NCBI RefSeq assembly: GCF_002258315.1
Contig: NZ_NOYD01000014.1
Span: 290,685-354,684, forward strand
Direction of reading: 5' to 3'
Origin: Rhodococcus sp. 06-462-5
GTDB taxonomy: Bacteria; Actinomycetota; Actinomycetes; Mycobacteriales; Mycobacteriaceae
Length of the DNA: 64,000 nucleotides
Numbering within the stretch: the stretch's first letter is position 1; every line of letters starts with the position of its first letter. This document shows, piece after piece, positions 53,801-64,000 of this stretch. The position numbers and the translations under genes are program-made. The notes under the pieces were generated by a model. It ran no database searches, was not told where the DNA came from, and saw only the letters and a list, made by a program, of their open reading frames with translations.

Positions 53801-55489
53801 GCGTGAGACGTCGCCGATCACCTCGATCAGTACATCGCGGTCGTCGACGATCAGCATCGGAGCCGAGGTGATCTGGAGTATGCGGCGGTACGGGAGTTCG
53901 GCGTCGGCGCGGGTCGGGCCTGTGCCGCTCGGGAAATTGCCGCCGTTGGCCGGTGGAGCTTGAAGGCGCCGAGTCACGGCGATGGACGGCAGTCGGCTCG
54001 AATCGCCTCGCCGGTAGATTCGATGTGTGTAGTCGACCGCGGTGAACACTGCATCGACATTGGAGATTCGCTCCGACAGGCCGAGGACGACGAGCCCGTC
54101 CGGCACCAGAGCGTAGTGACACAGATCCATCACTCGTGCCTGGAGGCGCGACTCGAAGTAGATGAGTGTGTTGCGGAGCGAGATCAGGTGCACACGAGGA
54201 AACGGCGGGTCGTAGGCCACATTGTGGTGAGCGATGACCATGCACTCGCGCAGTTCCGGGACGACTGCCCATCCGGCGGTGGACTGATACATCCATCGGT
54301 CACGGAGTCGCTGTGGCACGGCGTCGATCTCGGCGGCGCGGTACTGGCCCCGCCGAGCCACGGTCAGCGCAGCGTCGTCGAGGTCGGTGGCGAACACCTT
54401 CAATCGGCTGCTCAGCCCGCTCCTGTGCTCGGCTCCATCGAGAGCATCGGCGGCCAACATCGCAATCGTGTAGGCCTCTTCTCCCGTTGCACATCCGGGT
54501 ATCCACAGGCGGAGGGGTTCGTGAGCCGCAAGCGAGCGGACCACGGTCTTCAACCGCATTCCGACGCTCTCCCACACTGCGCCGTCGCGAAAGAACGACG
54601 TGACGCTGACGAGAATCGCTCGTGCCAGGGCACCGGCTTCGGCGGTGTCGTCCGGCAACGAGGCGGCATACTCGGCCACCGAGATCCCTTTACCGTGTCG
54701 ACGACGCTCGATCTGCCGACTCAACGTCGAACGCTTGTAGCCCGAATAGTCGATGCCGGTGGTCAGTCGCAGGCACTCGATGATCGTCGCCAGATCTGCC
54801 GCGTCCAGATCCGGGGTGTCGGTCGAGACCTCCGACCGCGGTCGGTCGGCCACTGTCTCGTCCGTTGTGAACCCGGTCTGCTCGTCCGCAGGGCGCGCCG
54901 AACGGCCGAACAACAGGTCGTGCAGTTCGGTGCCGATGGACTCGGCAGGAGCGGTCAGATTCACCGACCCGGTATCGAGGGTGGAGGTGGGCATCTGCTC
55001 GAATGCTGCGGTTGTCGGGTCCTGGACTGCAATGACCCCGCCGCCATCGCGGATCGCGGTCGCCCCGGCAGCACCGTCACTGCCGCTGCCGGACAGGATC
55101 ACCCCAACGGCGTCGGGGCCGAATTCCGCGGCCAACAACTCCAGCAATCGATCGATGTTCGGCCACGGTCGCTTGGTTGGACTGGCTTGCGGAAGTCGTA
55201 TCGACTCCTCCGCGACCACGATGTCCGAGCCGGGAGGTCCCACGTAGACGACCCCTGGTTCGAGCTTCGCTCCCTCCTCAGCGGCCACCACTGGCATCGA
55301 CGTGTGGTGCGAGAGAAGTTCCACCAGCGCACTGTCCTGATTCGGAGCGCGGTGCTGAGCCACGACGAAACACCAGGGAGCGGCGGTCGGAGCTCCGGAG
55401 AGGAACCTGGCGACCGCGTCCAGTCCACCGGCCGAACTGCCGACTCCGACCACCCGCAATCTGGGATGGCCCTCGATCTCGTCAACCAT
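50891..55489 (-). CDS. CheB-CheR-PAS-GGDEF-EAL fusion signalling protein
   Basis: 1,532 residues from the ATG at 55489, chosen for GGGAGGGG seven bases upstream. CheB-type methylesterase ~9-185 with Ser in GVGSSAGGLD, His in AQHRAPNQ and Asp in SGSGSDGAAG. CheR-type methyltransferase ~230-490. A PAS-like domain, then a coiled coil of NEELQA/EELEAT repeats (~663-740), and three PAS domains. GGDEF at ~1106-1270 with intact GGDEF and an RxxD I-site (RRHD five residues before it). EAL at ~1283-1520 with EALVRW and DDFGTGYSN. Both cyclic-di-GMP domains look competent. No chemoreceptor or response-regulator REC domain and no flagellar genes are seen nearby. Its input is unknown. Confidence 0.9.
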   Translation of the reverse strand: MVDEIEGHPRLRVVGVGSSAGGLDAVARFLSGAPTAAPWCFVVAQHRAPNQDSALVELLSHHTSMPVVAAEEGAKLEPGVVYVGPPGSDIVVAEESIRLPQASPTKRPWPNIDRLLELLAAEFGPDAVGVILSGSGSDGAAGATAIRDGGGVIAVQDPTTAAFEQMPTSTLDTGSVNLTAPAESIGTELHDLLFGRSARPADEQTGFTTDETVADRPRSEVSTDTPDLDAADLATIIECLRLTTGIDYSGYKRSTLSRQIERRRHGKGISVAEYAASLPDDTAEAGALARAILVSVTSFFRDGAVWESVGMRLKTVVRSLAAHEPLRLWIPGCATGEEAYTIAMLAADALDGAEHRSGLSSRLKVFATDLDDAALTVARRGQYRAAEIDAVPQRLRDRWMYQSTAGWAVVPELRECMVIAHHNVAYDPPFPRVHLISLRNTLIYFESRLQARVMDLCHYALVPDGLVVLGLSERISNVDAVFTAVDYTHRIYRRGDSSRLPSIAVTRRLQAPPANGGNFPSGTGPTRADAELPYRRILQITSAPMLIVDDRDVLIEVIGDVSRWCTVGEGRQTGAVTEILREPYRLTVRTLLSQLRQTNSTTVELVTGEGNRVRITGAQVSTEFTTRTVVSFRAEEALPTHGTVDSSATASTPVLDMNAQLDSTQRALEAIVADLGSSNEELQAMNEELQASSEELQATTEEAQAANEELEATNEELTTLNQELQARTNEAQQANTDLTNIQSSLTSGLIIIDRELRVTRFTPLAVRLFSLIDADRGRPLTAIPTTVEISGLEDDLHATLEHRQSRIREISSATADYLLQTQPYVGADGDVRGVIVVVTDVGEISATRRARDAALTNFHLVADSIREIVWQRDATGTLTFINSRVEEIYGLDRDRVMAEPRLLLSTVHPEDRDRVATVSAAAEQDWRCEYRIVRPDGSIRWIEEVTHTIRTSDPADRLVIGSAVDVTDRRVFEDQAAERSAVLDALFGTVTAGIVVLDRENRILSVSTGFTAITRFEPHELIGTSLSMLIDRRAGGMPPSPEIEPGLPDNGAFDSWTVVDAHGSSHPISIEFHAVPVKSDSPAGPHSVAVVHDTSRIREISADLAAREQFDRHTGLLTRQFFRSRLAELLNSGTTRVAALWIDLDGFKEINDRFGHRAGDLVLSTVAARLQQAARRHDIVGRLGGDEFAVLVTRSEDTDSLEMLAHRILQDLRNPISLVDTTVYVSASIGIALSPGDGTTADELLHNADTAMYEAKKSGRDRHTYFAASMNAIADERASIRHELGEAFRNKDFELHYQPIVDVSTGRVTMLEALVRWRRNGVVVSAQEFIDHATQTGHLRALGKIVLTLLDADLTTLESKLGQTRPRVAANFSGIELDERDVIDRLITWAPPGGFDKLVIEVTESALLDEHGRARDTLGILKRFGAKISIDDFGTGYSNLELLDRLEPDVIKIDRSLLQRASSHPRGRAILDAAVRLAKALDAETVVEGVESQQMWDYVCTLGVDMAQGYHIARPMPLRQAIDWIAAADSAR

Positions 55490-55567
55490 CGGCAGACCCC
55501 TCCCTGGACGTCGGCACTCACTCAACCACACGATGACCGGCATCGTGCGCTCTTCGGACGTGCCTCG

Positions 55568-56116
55568 TCAGCGCCGGGGTGCGAGCGCGACGAGGGTGGT
55601 AGCCGCAGCAGTGCCCGCCACGACGAACGGCCCCCACTGCAGGACGCCGCCGAGCAGGGCGGAGGCGTCGGACACGAAGGTCGAGAACGTGACTGCCGCT
55701 CCGATGGTCAGGAGTCCGACCGCTCCCATCAGGACCTTGGACGACATCGCCGCGTTGCGCAGTAGATTCAGCGCGACGAATCCAAGCAGCACGAGCACCG
55801 CCACTGCGGCCCCGCTGGACAGCAGCGTGGCCGAGGCTGTGTTGCGGACGTCGGCCGTACTGGCTGTCGAATCCTGCTGTGACACTGCAGTTTCGACGCC
55901 GGAGAGCACCGACTCCCAGTTCAGGGCGACGACGGCGGCCAACGCCAGGGTCAGCGCCGCTGTCAGTGCCCACAGAGCGCGCGCGACCTTCGGCAGGACC
56001 GAGGAAGTCGGCTCCTGCCGTGGCCGCAGCGGTTCGACGGCGACATCCGGCCGCGGTGGTTGCGGACGGGGAGGCCTGGGCTTCCGCGATGTCGGGTCGT
56101 TCTGCTCATCGGCCAC
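55568..56116 (-). CDS. Small four-helix membrane protein
   Basis: 182 residues: a Pro/Arg-rich cytosolic N-terminus (RKPRPPRPQPPRPD) and four hydrophobic helices (ARALWALTAALTLALAAVV, SSGAAVAVLVLLGFVAL, VLMGAVGLLTIGAAVTF, GPFVVAGTAAATTLVAL). I recognise no family. It is 40 bp downstream of the GH13 gene on the same strand, possibly co-transcribed. Confidence 0.68.
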   Translation of the reverse strand: MADEQNDPTSRKPRPPRPQPPRPDVAVEPLRPRQEPTSSVLPKVARALWALTAALTLALAAVVALNWESVLSGVETAVSQQDSTASTADVRNTASATLLSSGAAVAVLVLLGFVALNLLRNAAMSSKVLMGAVGLLTIGAAVTFSTFVSDASALLGGVLQWGPFVVAGTAAATTLVALAPRR

Positions 56117-56155
56117 GCGCAGGAGTCTATCCGTCGGCGGTGACGGGCCGCTGTC

Positions 56156-58336
56156 TCAGCGCAGCACCACCGGCACGCCCTCGTACGGACGCAGGGTCAT
56201 CGGGAAGCTGTTCAGCTCGTCGACGGTCGCGATCTCGTTGTCGTCGGAGACGTCGACGGCAGTGGTGCCCGGCACCAGATGCTTCGACTGGATGGTCGCA
56301 CTGATCTCCTCGGACGAGAAGTTGAGCACGGTGGCCTGGATGGTTCCCTGCCCGAGCTCGTGCACCATCACCAGCAGACCCTTGTGCGAGACCGTCGGAA
56401 TGTCGATCTGCTGGGCGGTGGCGATGCCGAACTTCTTGCGCAGCTCGATGATTCGCGCCAACTGGCGGGCGAAGGACTGCGGATCCGCCAGCTGCTCGGG
56501 GAGCGAGCCGTACAGGCTGCGCCCGCGCGGGATGCCCGATTCCGAGCGCACGGCCTCGGGGAAGTACCCCATCAGATCGTGTGCGCCGCGGTTGATCCAG
56601 CGGGTGTCGCCCTCGCGGATGAGGTCGTCGACCTCATCGGCCGCGATCGGCAGGATGCCGAGCAGATCCCAACCGGACAGTGCGAACACGCCCGGTTGCA
56701 ACGCGTTGTACATCGCGAGCAGCAGGTGGGCCCGCTTGACCGTTTCGATGTCTCGTTCGTCCATGCGGTCCAGATCGCGGATGCCGAGCGATGCGGTGAT
56801 CACACTTGCTGTGGTGCAGGCGATTCCGTTGGTGGTGAACGTCCGGTTGTACGGTGCCCAACGTCCGGTGAGTCGATCGGTCAGTTCCCCGCGGATGCGA
56901 TCGCCCAGATCGCTGCCCTTGACCGCCTCGCCGCCGTAGGTGAACTCGTCCTCGGCGTGCAGGGTGGCGAAGTGGATGAGCTCGAACGTCATCTCGTCGT
57001 GGTTCTGCAACGCGTGTACGAGCGACGCCGTATCGACGCCATGATCGCGGGCCAGAGTCATGGTGAGCCTGAGGAATTCGGTGTTCCCCATGACGAGCGC
57101 GTGCTGATACGCGGGGCGATTGATGAAGTCGTACGACAGATCGGCACCGTTGGCACCCATGGCCTTGATGTCGTCGATCGTCAGGTTCAGTTCCTGGAAG
57201 GTGAACCCGCCCATCTTGCGCACCACGCTGGCGATCAGGTGGTTCGCCGCCTCGGACAGAGGGTGGCCCTCGGACCAGCCCGGTCCCTCGGCGCGACGCT
57301 CCACGCCGAGAAAACCGTTGGCGTCCAACCGCAATGCGCCTGCACCCAGATCTGCGATGGAATGGCATGCGTCGCCGATCACCAGTCGCATTCCGGCGAA
57401 GGAGGGATCGAGCCAGTTGATCGACGGCTGACCGGCCTTGAAGTAGTGCAGGTACACCCAGCGACGCTCGACGCCGTCGATACCGATGACGGGAGGTGTT
57501 GCGCTCCAGTTGGTTTCCTTCACGCCGAGCTCGTAGAAGATGACGCGCTGCAGCTGACCGATGATGTATCCGGCGCGGGCGAGATTGGCCTCGGCCTCGG
57601 CGTCGATGTTCTGAGAATCGGCCCCGGCCCGCACTCGCGGCAGCAGATGCCAGTCCTGCGGTTCGATCTCGACCATGTGGTAGATGCCGGGGTAGTCGGC
57701 CACGGCCATCTCGGCGAGTCGGAAGTCTGCGCCCTTGCCGGTGTGGCCGGGAACGATGTCGTCGATCACGATGCCGTCGTATGCCGAGGCCACAACGCAC
57801 AGCCGTCGGAACTCTTCTTCCGATCCGAACGCGGGGTCGATCTGCATGCCGATCCGGTCGAAGTGTCCGTCGACCGAGGGAGTCGGCCGCCAACCGTGGA
57901 TGCCGCCGGCCACCTTCACCGGGCCGGTATGTACTGCGGTGACGCCGATTTCGGAGAAGGCCTGCCACAGCTTCTCGTCGCCGAGAGTGCTCAGAAAGCT
58001 CGTCTGCGGGGCGTTGATCACCGAGATGGGGTACGCGGTGAACCACACCGGTGCGCGTTCGACGGCGGCGCGAGGATCCGGGTCGGCATACGGGTTCTGC
58101 CACATGCTGCCCTTGCCCGAGAGTTGCTCGGCGATCAACTTTGCATCGCGCAGCATCGACTGTTCGGTGAGCCAGTCCACGTACTCGGGGTTCGACGCCA
58201 CCGGCTCGCTGTCGGGGGTGGGACTGCTGCTCCGATTGGCGCGACGCACTGAAGGTCGAAGTGGTTTCGGCCGAGCCGGATAGAACTTCTCGTCGTAGGT
58301 GATCTCGCTCGGTTCGTGCTGCACTTCGGGATCCAT
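56156..58336 (-). CDS. GH13 family enzyme, trehalose synthase / maltose glucosyltransferase-like
   Basis: 726 residues. A ~90-residue N-terminal extension is followed by a GH13 TIM barrel. Region II is [10 protein letters not shown] (nucleophile Asp, ~335), region [13 protein letters not shown] (acid/base Glu, ~381) and region [12 protein letters not shown] (His-Asp, ~445); all three catalytic carboxylates are present. The C-terminus is a beta-domain ([14 protein letters not shown]). No signal peptide, so cytoplasmic. TreS-type enzymes interconvert maltose and trehalose, and trehalose feeds mycolate carriers in this order. It is divergent in sequence from the classical TreS, so another alpha-glucan activity is possible. 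Confidence 0.72.
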   Translation of the reverse strand: MDPEVQHEPSEITYDEKFYPARPKPLRPSVRRANRSSSPTPDSEPVASNPEYVDWLTEQSMLRDAKLIAEQLSGKGSMWQNPYADPDPRAAVERAPVWFTAYPISVINAPQTSFLSTLGDEKLWQAFSEIGVTAVHTGPVKVAGGIHGWRPTPSVDGHFDRIGMQIDPAFGSEEEFRRLCVVASAYDGIVIDDIVPGHTGKGADFRLAEMAVADYPGIYHMVEIEPQDWHLLPRVRAGADSQNIDAEAEANLARAGYIIGQLQRVIFYELGVKETNWSATPPVIGIDGVERRWVYLHYFKAGQPSINWLDPSFAGMRLVIGDACHSIADLGAGALRLDANGFLGVERRAEGPGWSEGHPLSEAANHLIASVVRKMGGFTFQELNLTIDDIKAMGANGADLSYDFINRPAYQHALVMGNTEFLRLTMTLARDHGVDTASLVHALQNHDEMTFELIHFATLHAEDEFTYGGEAVKGSDLGDRIRGELTDRLTGRWAPYNRTFTTNGIACTTASVITASLGIRDLDRMDERDIETVKRAHLLLAMYNALQPGVFALSGWDLLGILPIAADEVDDLIREGDTRWINRGAHDLMGYFPEAVRSESGIPRGRSLYGSLPEQLADPQSFARQLARIIELRKKFGIATAQQIDIPTVSHKGLLVMVHELGQGTIQATVLNFSSEEISATIQSKHLVPGTTAVDVSDDNEIATVDELNSFPMTLRPYEGVPVVLR

Positions 58337-58633
58337 GTGCCTCCGTAGCCTCGCTTTTCCTCAACCCTACGTAGGGCGCGGCCGATCCGCAGGGTTGTGG
58401 TTCCCCTGATCGGCGAGCGGTGAAACCTGGCTCGCCGCCCGGTGAAACCTACGCCGAACTACACCGGTGTGATTCGTCAGGGGCCTTTTCCTTCGATATG
58501 CGAACGTCATCGAATCGAGACCGCCTGGTGTGGAATGTCTGATTCGGATAGGTCATAGTGAATCAGGTACCAACTGACCCATCTGTCACATCAGACTCAT
58601 GAGTCACATCCCCCTCAGCTACAGGAGTTGTCC
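58337..58633. promoter_or_regulatory. Divergent spacer with direct repeat GGTGAAACCT
   Basis: GGTGAAACCT occurs at 58419-58428 and 58441-58450, 22 bp (about two helical turns) apart, between the GH13 gene and the secreted-protein gene. The 10-mer is itself partly symmetric (GGTnnnnACC). I see no coding sequence here. Confidence 0.4.
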
Positions 58634-59134
58634 ATGCGACGTCTTGCCCGCACATCGATCCTGGCCTCGACGGCCGCTCTGGCCGCCGCCATCGGTGCGG
58701 TCGCCCTCGCACCGGCCGCATCGGCCGAGCCTGCGCCCGAAGCCGTCGGCCCGCTCGGCTCGGTGGTTCTCGAAAGCCCCGACCTGGTGGTGACCATGGC
58801 CGCCGTCTGCGACACCACGGTCGAGGACGCACCCGAGGGTGGCGTCGTCGCACTGCAGGTCAAGGTCGACAACGTCGGCGCGGACGACGCGTCGAACGTC
58901 AACGTCAACTACGGCGCACTGCCGGGCGTGCAGGGTCAGAACACCGAGACGACCATCAAGGCAGGCGAAGCAGCGACGTACACCGTGCCTTCGGTCGATC
59001 GCGAATGGATGGCACGGCCTGCTGGTGCCGCGGCATTCGCCAGTGCACTCGACGCGAACTTCCTCGACAACATCACCGGCGGACTGCTGACCCACAGCTG
59101 CATCCCCGCCCCGGTCGAGGAGCCTGCCGAGTAG
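58634..59134 (+). CDS. Small secreted protein
   Basis: 166 residues from the ATG at 58634, with AGGAG six bases upstream; a TTG two codons earlier is not needed. Signal peptide RRLARTSILASTAALAAAIGA...PAASAEP. The mature domain (VVALQVKVDNVGADDASNVNVNY...TYTVPSVDREW) reads as a single immunoglobulin-like/CARDB-like beta-sandwich, with two Cys (AAVCDTTV and THSCIP) that could pair. Function unknown; exported. A hairpin terminator follows. Confidence 0.75.
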   Translation: MRRLARTSILASTAALAAAIGAVALAPAASAEPAPEAVGPLGSVVLESPDLVVTMAAVCDTTVEDAPEGGVVALQVKVDNVGADDASNVNVNYGALPGVQGQNTETTIKAGEAATYTVPSVDREWMARPAGAAAFASALDANFLDNITGGLLTHSCIPAPVEEPAE

Positions 59135-59163
59135 TTCCTTCCGTAACAACTTTCTCCCCGCTG

Positions 59164-59195
59164 CGCCGCGACGATCCTCGCTGATCGTCGCGGCG
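59164..59195 (+). terminator. 12-bp hairpin terminator of the secreted-protein gene
   Basis: CGCCGCGACGAT (59164-59175), 8-nt loop, ATCGTCGCGGCG (59184-59195), 30 bp after the stop codon. Confidence 0.75.
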
Positions 59196-59202
59196 TACTG
59201 CT

Positions 59203-59288
59203 GCGCAGTGGTGCGGCTCGGCATATGGGTCGTTCCGCAGGCTCCACTCCTGATGTGCCCCCGGCGGCACTCAACCGCACCACTGCGC
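59203..59288. repeat. Intergenic element bounded by 14-bp inverted repeats
   Basis: GCGCAGTGGTGCGG (59203-59216) and CCGCACCACTGCGC (59275-59288) bracket a segment containing the third copy (59225-59252) of the 28-nt core starting ATGGGTCGTTCCGC that is tandemly repeated at 21544-21604. Confidence 0.65.
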
Positions 59289-59343
59289 CGGAGGCGCACT
59301 CGGGAACAAATTCGCCACACCCTCCGTTGTGCAGGTCAGCAGC

Positions 59344-59364
59344 CTTGAGTGGATGAGGCTCAAG
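59344..59364 (+). promoter_or_regulatory. HAIR-type HspR operator 1
   Basis: CTTGAGT-N7-GCTCAAG differs from the HAIR consensus CTTGAGT-N7-ACTCAAG at one position. HspR, encoded at the end of the operon, should bind here together with DnaK and repress. Confidence 0.88.
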
Positions 59365-59398
59365 TTGGAAGTTGACGCGACAGAACGCGTTGTGCAAA

Positions 59399-59419
59399 CT
59401 TGAGCGGAGTTCGCTCACC
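59399..59419 (+). promoter_or_regulatory. HAIR-type HspR operator 2 (degenerate)
   Basis: CTTGAGC-N7-GCTCACC keeps one good half-site. Between the two operators TTGACG (59372-59377), 17 bp, CAAACT (59395-59400) is a plausible promoter, which HspR bound on both sides would block. Confidence 0.6.
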
Positions 59420-59456
59420 CAGGGACTGAATCCACGCAACAACAGGAGGAAACATT

Positions 59457-61297
<1,841 letters not shown>

Positions 61298-61301
<4 letters not shown>

Positions 61302-61930
61302 CGTCGGAGAACACCGAGCAAGAACCGGTCACTTTCGTGGACAAGCGAAAGATCGATCCCGAGACCGGTGAAGTACGGGAAGGTGACGCGGTTCCGGAGC
61401 CCCTCGTGGGCACCGGGGCTGCGCCCCAGCCCGACTCGGTGGACGAAGGGACCGTCGACGGTGACGTAGTGGAGGACCCGCGTGACACGCAGGTCGCCGA
61501 ACTCACCGCAGATCTGCAGCGCGTCTCGGCGGAGTACGCCAACTACCGGCGTCGCACCGACCGAGAGAAGCAGACCGGAGCGGAGAACGCGAAGGCGTCC
61601 GTCGTCTCGCAGCTGCTTCCGGTTCTCGACGATCTCGAGCGAGCTCGCCAGCACGGCGATCTCGAGACCGGACCGCTCAAGGCAGTGGCAGACAAGCTGG
61701 CAGGGGTGTTCTCGAACATCGGCCTGACCACTTTCGGAGCCGAGGGCGACGCCTTCGACCCGGCCATTCACGAGGCCGTCTCCCACGAGGGCGACGGCAG
61801 CAGTCCCGTCGTCGGGACGCTGATGCGTCCGGGCTACAAGCTCGGCGAGCGCGTTCTGCGGACCGCGATGGTCGGCGTGGTGGACAGCGCAGCACAAGAA
61901 TCGGATGCACCTGCGTCCGACGAGCAGTAG
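61298..61930 (+). CDS. grpE: Nucleotide exchange factor GrpE
   Basis: 210 residues from a GTG that overlaps the dnaK stop (GTGA). A disordered acidic N-terminus (to ~65) precedes the long dimerising helix ([26 protein letters not shown]) and the C-terminal beta-wing ([39 protein letters not shown]), the GrpE signature. It releases ADP from DnaK. Confidence 0.96.
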
Positions 61931-61961
61931 ACAGAAATAGCGCGAGAGGAGGAAACGCCCG

Positions 61962-63137
61962 GTGAGCCAGCGGGAGTGGATCGAGAAGGACTTCTACAAG
62001 GAGCTGGGCGTTTCCTCCAGCGCGACTGCAGAAGAGATCAAGAAGGCGTACCGAAAGTTGGCCAGGGACAACCATCCCGACGCCAACCCCGGTAACGCCT
62101 CGGCCGAGAACAAGTTCAAGGCGGTCAGCGAGGCGCATGCCGTCCTCGCCGACCCGGCCAAGCGCAAGGAATACGACGAAGCACGACGGCTGTTCGCCTC
62201 GGGCGGTTTCGGTAGTCGCGGCGGCGGTGGATTCTCGCCCGGCGCAGGCGGATTCGGCGGCGGTGGCCAAACCTTCGACGTCGGCGACATCTTCGGTCAG
62301 GGCGGCGGCGACGGCGGAATCGGCGACCTGTTCGGTGGCCTGTTCAATCGCGGTGGTGCCCAACAGCGCCCCCAGAACAATCGCCCCCGACGCGGCAGTG
62401 ACGTCGAAACCGAGACCTCGCTGCAGTTCCGTGAAGCGGCACAGGGCGTTACGGTCCCCTTGAAACTGACCAGCCCGTCCTCGTGCACCACCTGCCACGG
62501 CAGCGGTGCGAAGCCCGGAACCAGCCCGCGGGTGTGCCCCAGATGCAACGGCCAAGGCGTCGTCAACAGAAACCAAGGCGCGTTCGGCTTCAGTGAGCCG
62601 TGCGACGACTGCCGCGGAAGCGGATCCATCATCGACGACCCCTGCGCCGACTGCCGCGGCACCGGAGTGCAGAACCGCACCCGCACCATCACCGTGCGAG
62701 TCCCGGCCGGTATCAGCGACGGCCAGAAGGTGCGACTCGCCGGTCAGGGCGAAGCGGGACTGCGCGGTGCACCGTCGGGCGACCTGTTCGTGACGGTTCG
62801 GGTCAAGCCCGACAAGGTATTCGGCCGCAGCGGCGACGACCTGACGGTGACCGTTCCGGTGAGCTACGGCGAACTGGTGCTCGGTACCACGCTGTCGGTG
62901 CCCACCCTCGAGGGTCGCGTCGGCGTGAAGGTTCCACCGGGAACCGTCGACGGCCGAGTGCTGCGCGTGCGCGGTCGCGGCGTCCCGAAGAAATCCGGCA
63001 CCGGCGATCTGATGGTGACCGTCAAGGTTGCCGTGCCGCAGAAACTCGACGATGCTGCTACCGACGCTCTGAAAACTTATCTGGAAGCCGAGAAGGCCAG
63101 CGGATTCGACCCGCGGGCCGGGTGGGCAGGTGTGTGA
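61962..63137 (+). CDS. dnaJ: Co-chaperone DnaJ
   Basis: 391 residues from a GTG with GAGAGGAGG upstream. J domain ([28 protein letters not shown] in DNHPDAN), Gly/Phe-rich region ([12 protein letters not shown]), four zinc-finger repeats ([32 protein letters not shown]) and the C-terminal substrate domains. Equivalent to mycobacterial dnaJ1. Its stop overlaps the hspR start (TGATG). Confidence 0.96.
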   Translation: MSQREWIEKDFYKELGVSSSATAEEIKKAYRKLARDNHPDANPGNASAENKFKAVSEAHAVLADPAKRKEYDEARRLFASGGFGSRGGGGFSPGAGGFGGGGQTFDVGDIFGQGGGDGGIGDLFGGLFNRGGAQQRPQNNRPRRGSDVETETSLQFREAAQGVTVPLKLTSPSSCTTCHGSGAKPGTSPRVCPRCNGQGVVNRNQGAFGFSEPCDDCRGSGSIIDDPCADCRGTGVQNRTRTITVRVPAGISDGQKVRLAGQGEAGLRGAPSGDLFVTVRVKPDKVFGRSGDDLTVTVPVSYGELVLGTTLSVPTLEGRVGVKVPPGTVDGRVLRVRGRGVPKKSGTGDLMVTVKVAVPQKLDDAATDALKTYLEAEKASGFDPRAGWAGV

Positions 63138-63553
63138 TGTCGATCCCTCCCGAGGGCGGATCTGCGAAAGCCGGTGGCGGACAAGCTGATCCCGACGCCC
63201 AGGTCTTCGTGATCTCGGTGGCGGCACAGCTGGCCGGCATGCACGCGCAGACACTGCGCACCTACGACCGGCTCGGTTTGGTCACTCCGCATCGCACCAC
63301 CGGCGGTGGGCGACGCTACTCCCCGCGCGACGTCGCACTGCTCCGTGAAGTGCAGCGACTCTCGCAGGACGAAGGCGTCAACCTCGCCGGCATCAAGCGC
63401 ATCATCGAGCTCACCAATCAAGTCGAGGCCCTGCAGGCGCGGGTCTCCGAGCTGGCCCAGGATTTGGCCAACGTGCACGCCAGTTATCGCCGCGACCTGG
63501 TGCCGATCCAACGCAACGCACTCGTGGTCTGGAAGCCGCGCCACCAGCGCTGA
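63137..63553 (+). CDS. hspR: Heat-shock repressor HspR (MerR family)
   Basis: 138 residues. Winged HTH FVISVAAQLAGMHAQTLRTYDRLGLVTPHRTTGGGRRYSPRDVALL, then the coiled dimerisation helix (LTNQVEALQARVSELAQDL) and a short basic end. It represses the dnaK operon through HAIR sites, with DnaK as co-repressor. Start fixed by the TGATG overlap with dnaJ. This closes the feedback loop of the operon. Confidence 0.94.
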   Translation: MSIPPEGGSAKAGGGQADPDAQVFVISVAAQLAGMHAQTLRTYDRLGLVTPHRTTGGGRRYSPRDVALLREVQRLSQDEGVNLAGIKRIIELTNQVEALQARVSELAQDLANVHASYRRDLVPIQRNALVVWKPRHQR

Positions 63554-63570
63554 GTTCGAGGGTTCGCCCT

Positions 63571-63937
63571 CGACTGTCCGCAAACGCGCGCGCATTTGTC
63601 AGGTGCGGGCCGATTCGGCCCCGACTGTCCGCAAACGCGCGCGCATTTGTCAGGTGCGCGCATTCTCGCCTGTGATTCGGTCGCTACTTTGCGCGCGTTC
63701 AGCGAATGCGCGCGCGTTTGCGGGTTCGACAGGGGGCGGCGGTGGCGAACCTGGTGCCGGCTGGGCCTCTGAGGTCGGGTCGGTCCGGGGATGGTGAGCG
63801 CGGTTCTCTGCCGTGCACATCCCCGCAAACGCGCGCGCGTTTGTCAGGTGCGCGCATTCTCGCCTGTGATTCGGTCGCTACTTTGCGCGCGTTCAGCGAA
63901 TGCGCGCGCGTTTGCGGGTTCGACCGGGGGCGGCGGT
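63571..63937. repeat. 113-bp direct repeat with long inverted arms
   Basis: 63631-63743 and 63825-63937 are near-identical copies (a few substitutions, same length). A partial copy (37 bp) lies at 63571-63607 and matches 63622-63658 exactly. Within each copy GCAAACGCGCGCGCATT-type left arms face AATGCGCGCGCGTTTGC right arms, allowing a long stem. The remaining sequence to 64000 is similar GC-rich debris; I find no gene in 63,554-64,000. Confidence 0.85.
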
Positions 63938-64000
63938 ACCGGCAATGGGCGAACCGCGCGCGGGTTTGCGGGGCACCCCGTCTCGGCCCCTATTCTGGTC

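Noticed and set aside
63571..63937. CRISPR array or phage attachment region
   Set aside because: Repeats are 113 bp with inverted arms, unequal spacing and no unique spacers; no integrase or tRNA is present.

Overview
The window is a chromosomal segment of a high-GC mycolic-acid actinobacterium, most likely Rhodococcus or a close relative in Nocardiaceae. The reasons are the base composition, frequent GTG starts and 4-bp ATGA/GTGA gene overlaps, an iniB-iniA-iniC set, a dnaK-grpE-dnaJ-hspR operon with HAIR-type operators, and a gene order that from memory follows Mycobacterium tuberculosis Rv0337c (aspC) - Rv0338c (Fe-S reductase) - Rv0339c (iniR) - iniB - iniA - iniC - dnaK - grpE - dnaJ1 - hspR, with extra genes inserted.

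Region 1 (1-15,970): a tightly overlapping minus-strand operon of twelve genes, read from right to left. It encodes a small carrier protein, an acyl-CoA dehydrogenase, a stand-alone class II aminoacyl-tRNA-synthetase-like amino acid:carrier-protein ligase, a tandem alpha/beta hydrolase, a Wzx-like flippase, a condensation-fold acyltransferase, a DUF998 membrane protein, a GH16 glucanase, three GT2 glycosyltransferases and a large polytopic membrane protein. A GH2 beta-mannosidase-like gene, cut by the window edge, converges on it. I read this as cell-surface or exopolysaccharide assembly with an aminoacyl/acyl decoration branch.

Region 2 (16,078-21,625): divergent from that operon are two genes for degenerate Hsp70/actin-fold proteins with one C-terminal membrane anchor and an extracytoplasmic tail. 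Next come the regulator aldR and alanine dehydrogenase ald, then intergenic repeats.

Region 3 (21,626-33,605): mostly housekeeping. It holds a YibE/F membrane protein, an alanine/aspartate-type aminotransferase, an SRAP (YedK/HMCES) abasic-site protein, an S9 peptidase, small unknowns, an AbiEi/DUF559-type gene broken by an in-frame stop, a membrane Fe-S oxidoreductase with a long repeated Lys/Ala/Pro tail, and a secreted protein.

Region 4 (33,787-50,889): a GNAT-type protein and two secreted S1 proteases, then the enlarged ini locus. On the minus strand are a membrane-anchored Hsp70-like protein, an IniR-like LuxR/STAND regulator and two further Hsp70-like proteins, one lacking most of the ATPase core. 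On the plus strand are a giant Gly/Ala-rich IniB and the dynamin-like GTPases IniA and IniC. The divergent promoter carries repeated TTAGGGGAT-like sites. Together with region 2, five membrane-tethered pseudo-Hsp70 proteins lie beside the canonical DnaK operon; with the ini genes they are my main candidate for a poorly described envelope-stress system.

Region 5 (50,891-64,000): a 1,532-residue CheB-CheR-PAS-GGDEF-EAL signalling protein, a small membrane protein, a GH13 trehalose-synthase-like enzyme, a small secreted protein, the dnaK-grpE-dnaJ-hspR operon, and a 113-bp direct repeat with long inverted arms at the right edge. I saw no tRNA, rRNA, CRISPR array, insertion sequence or prophage.
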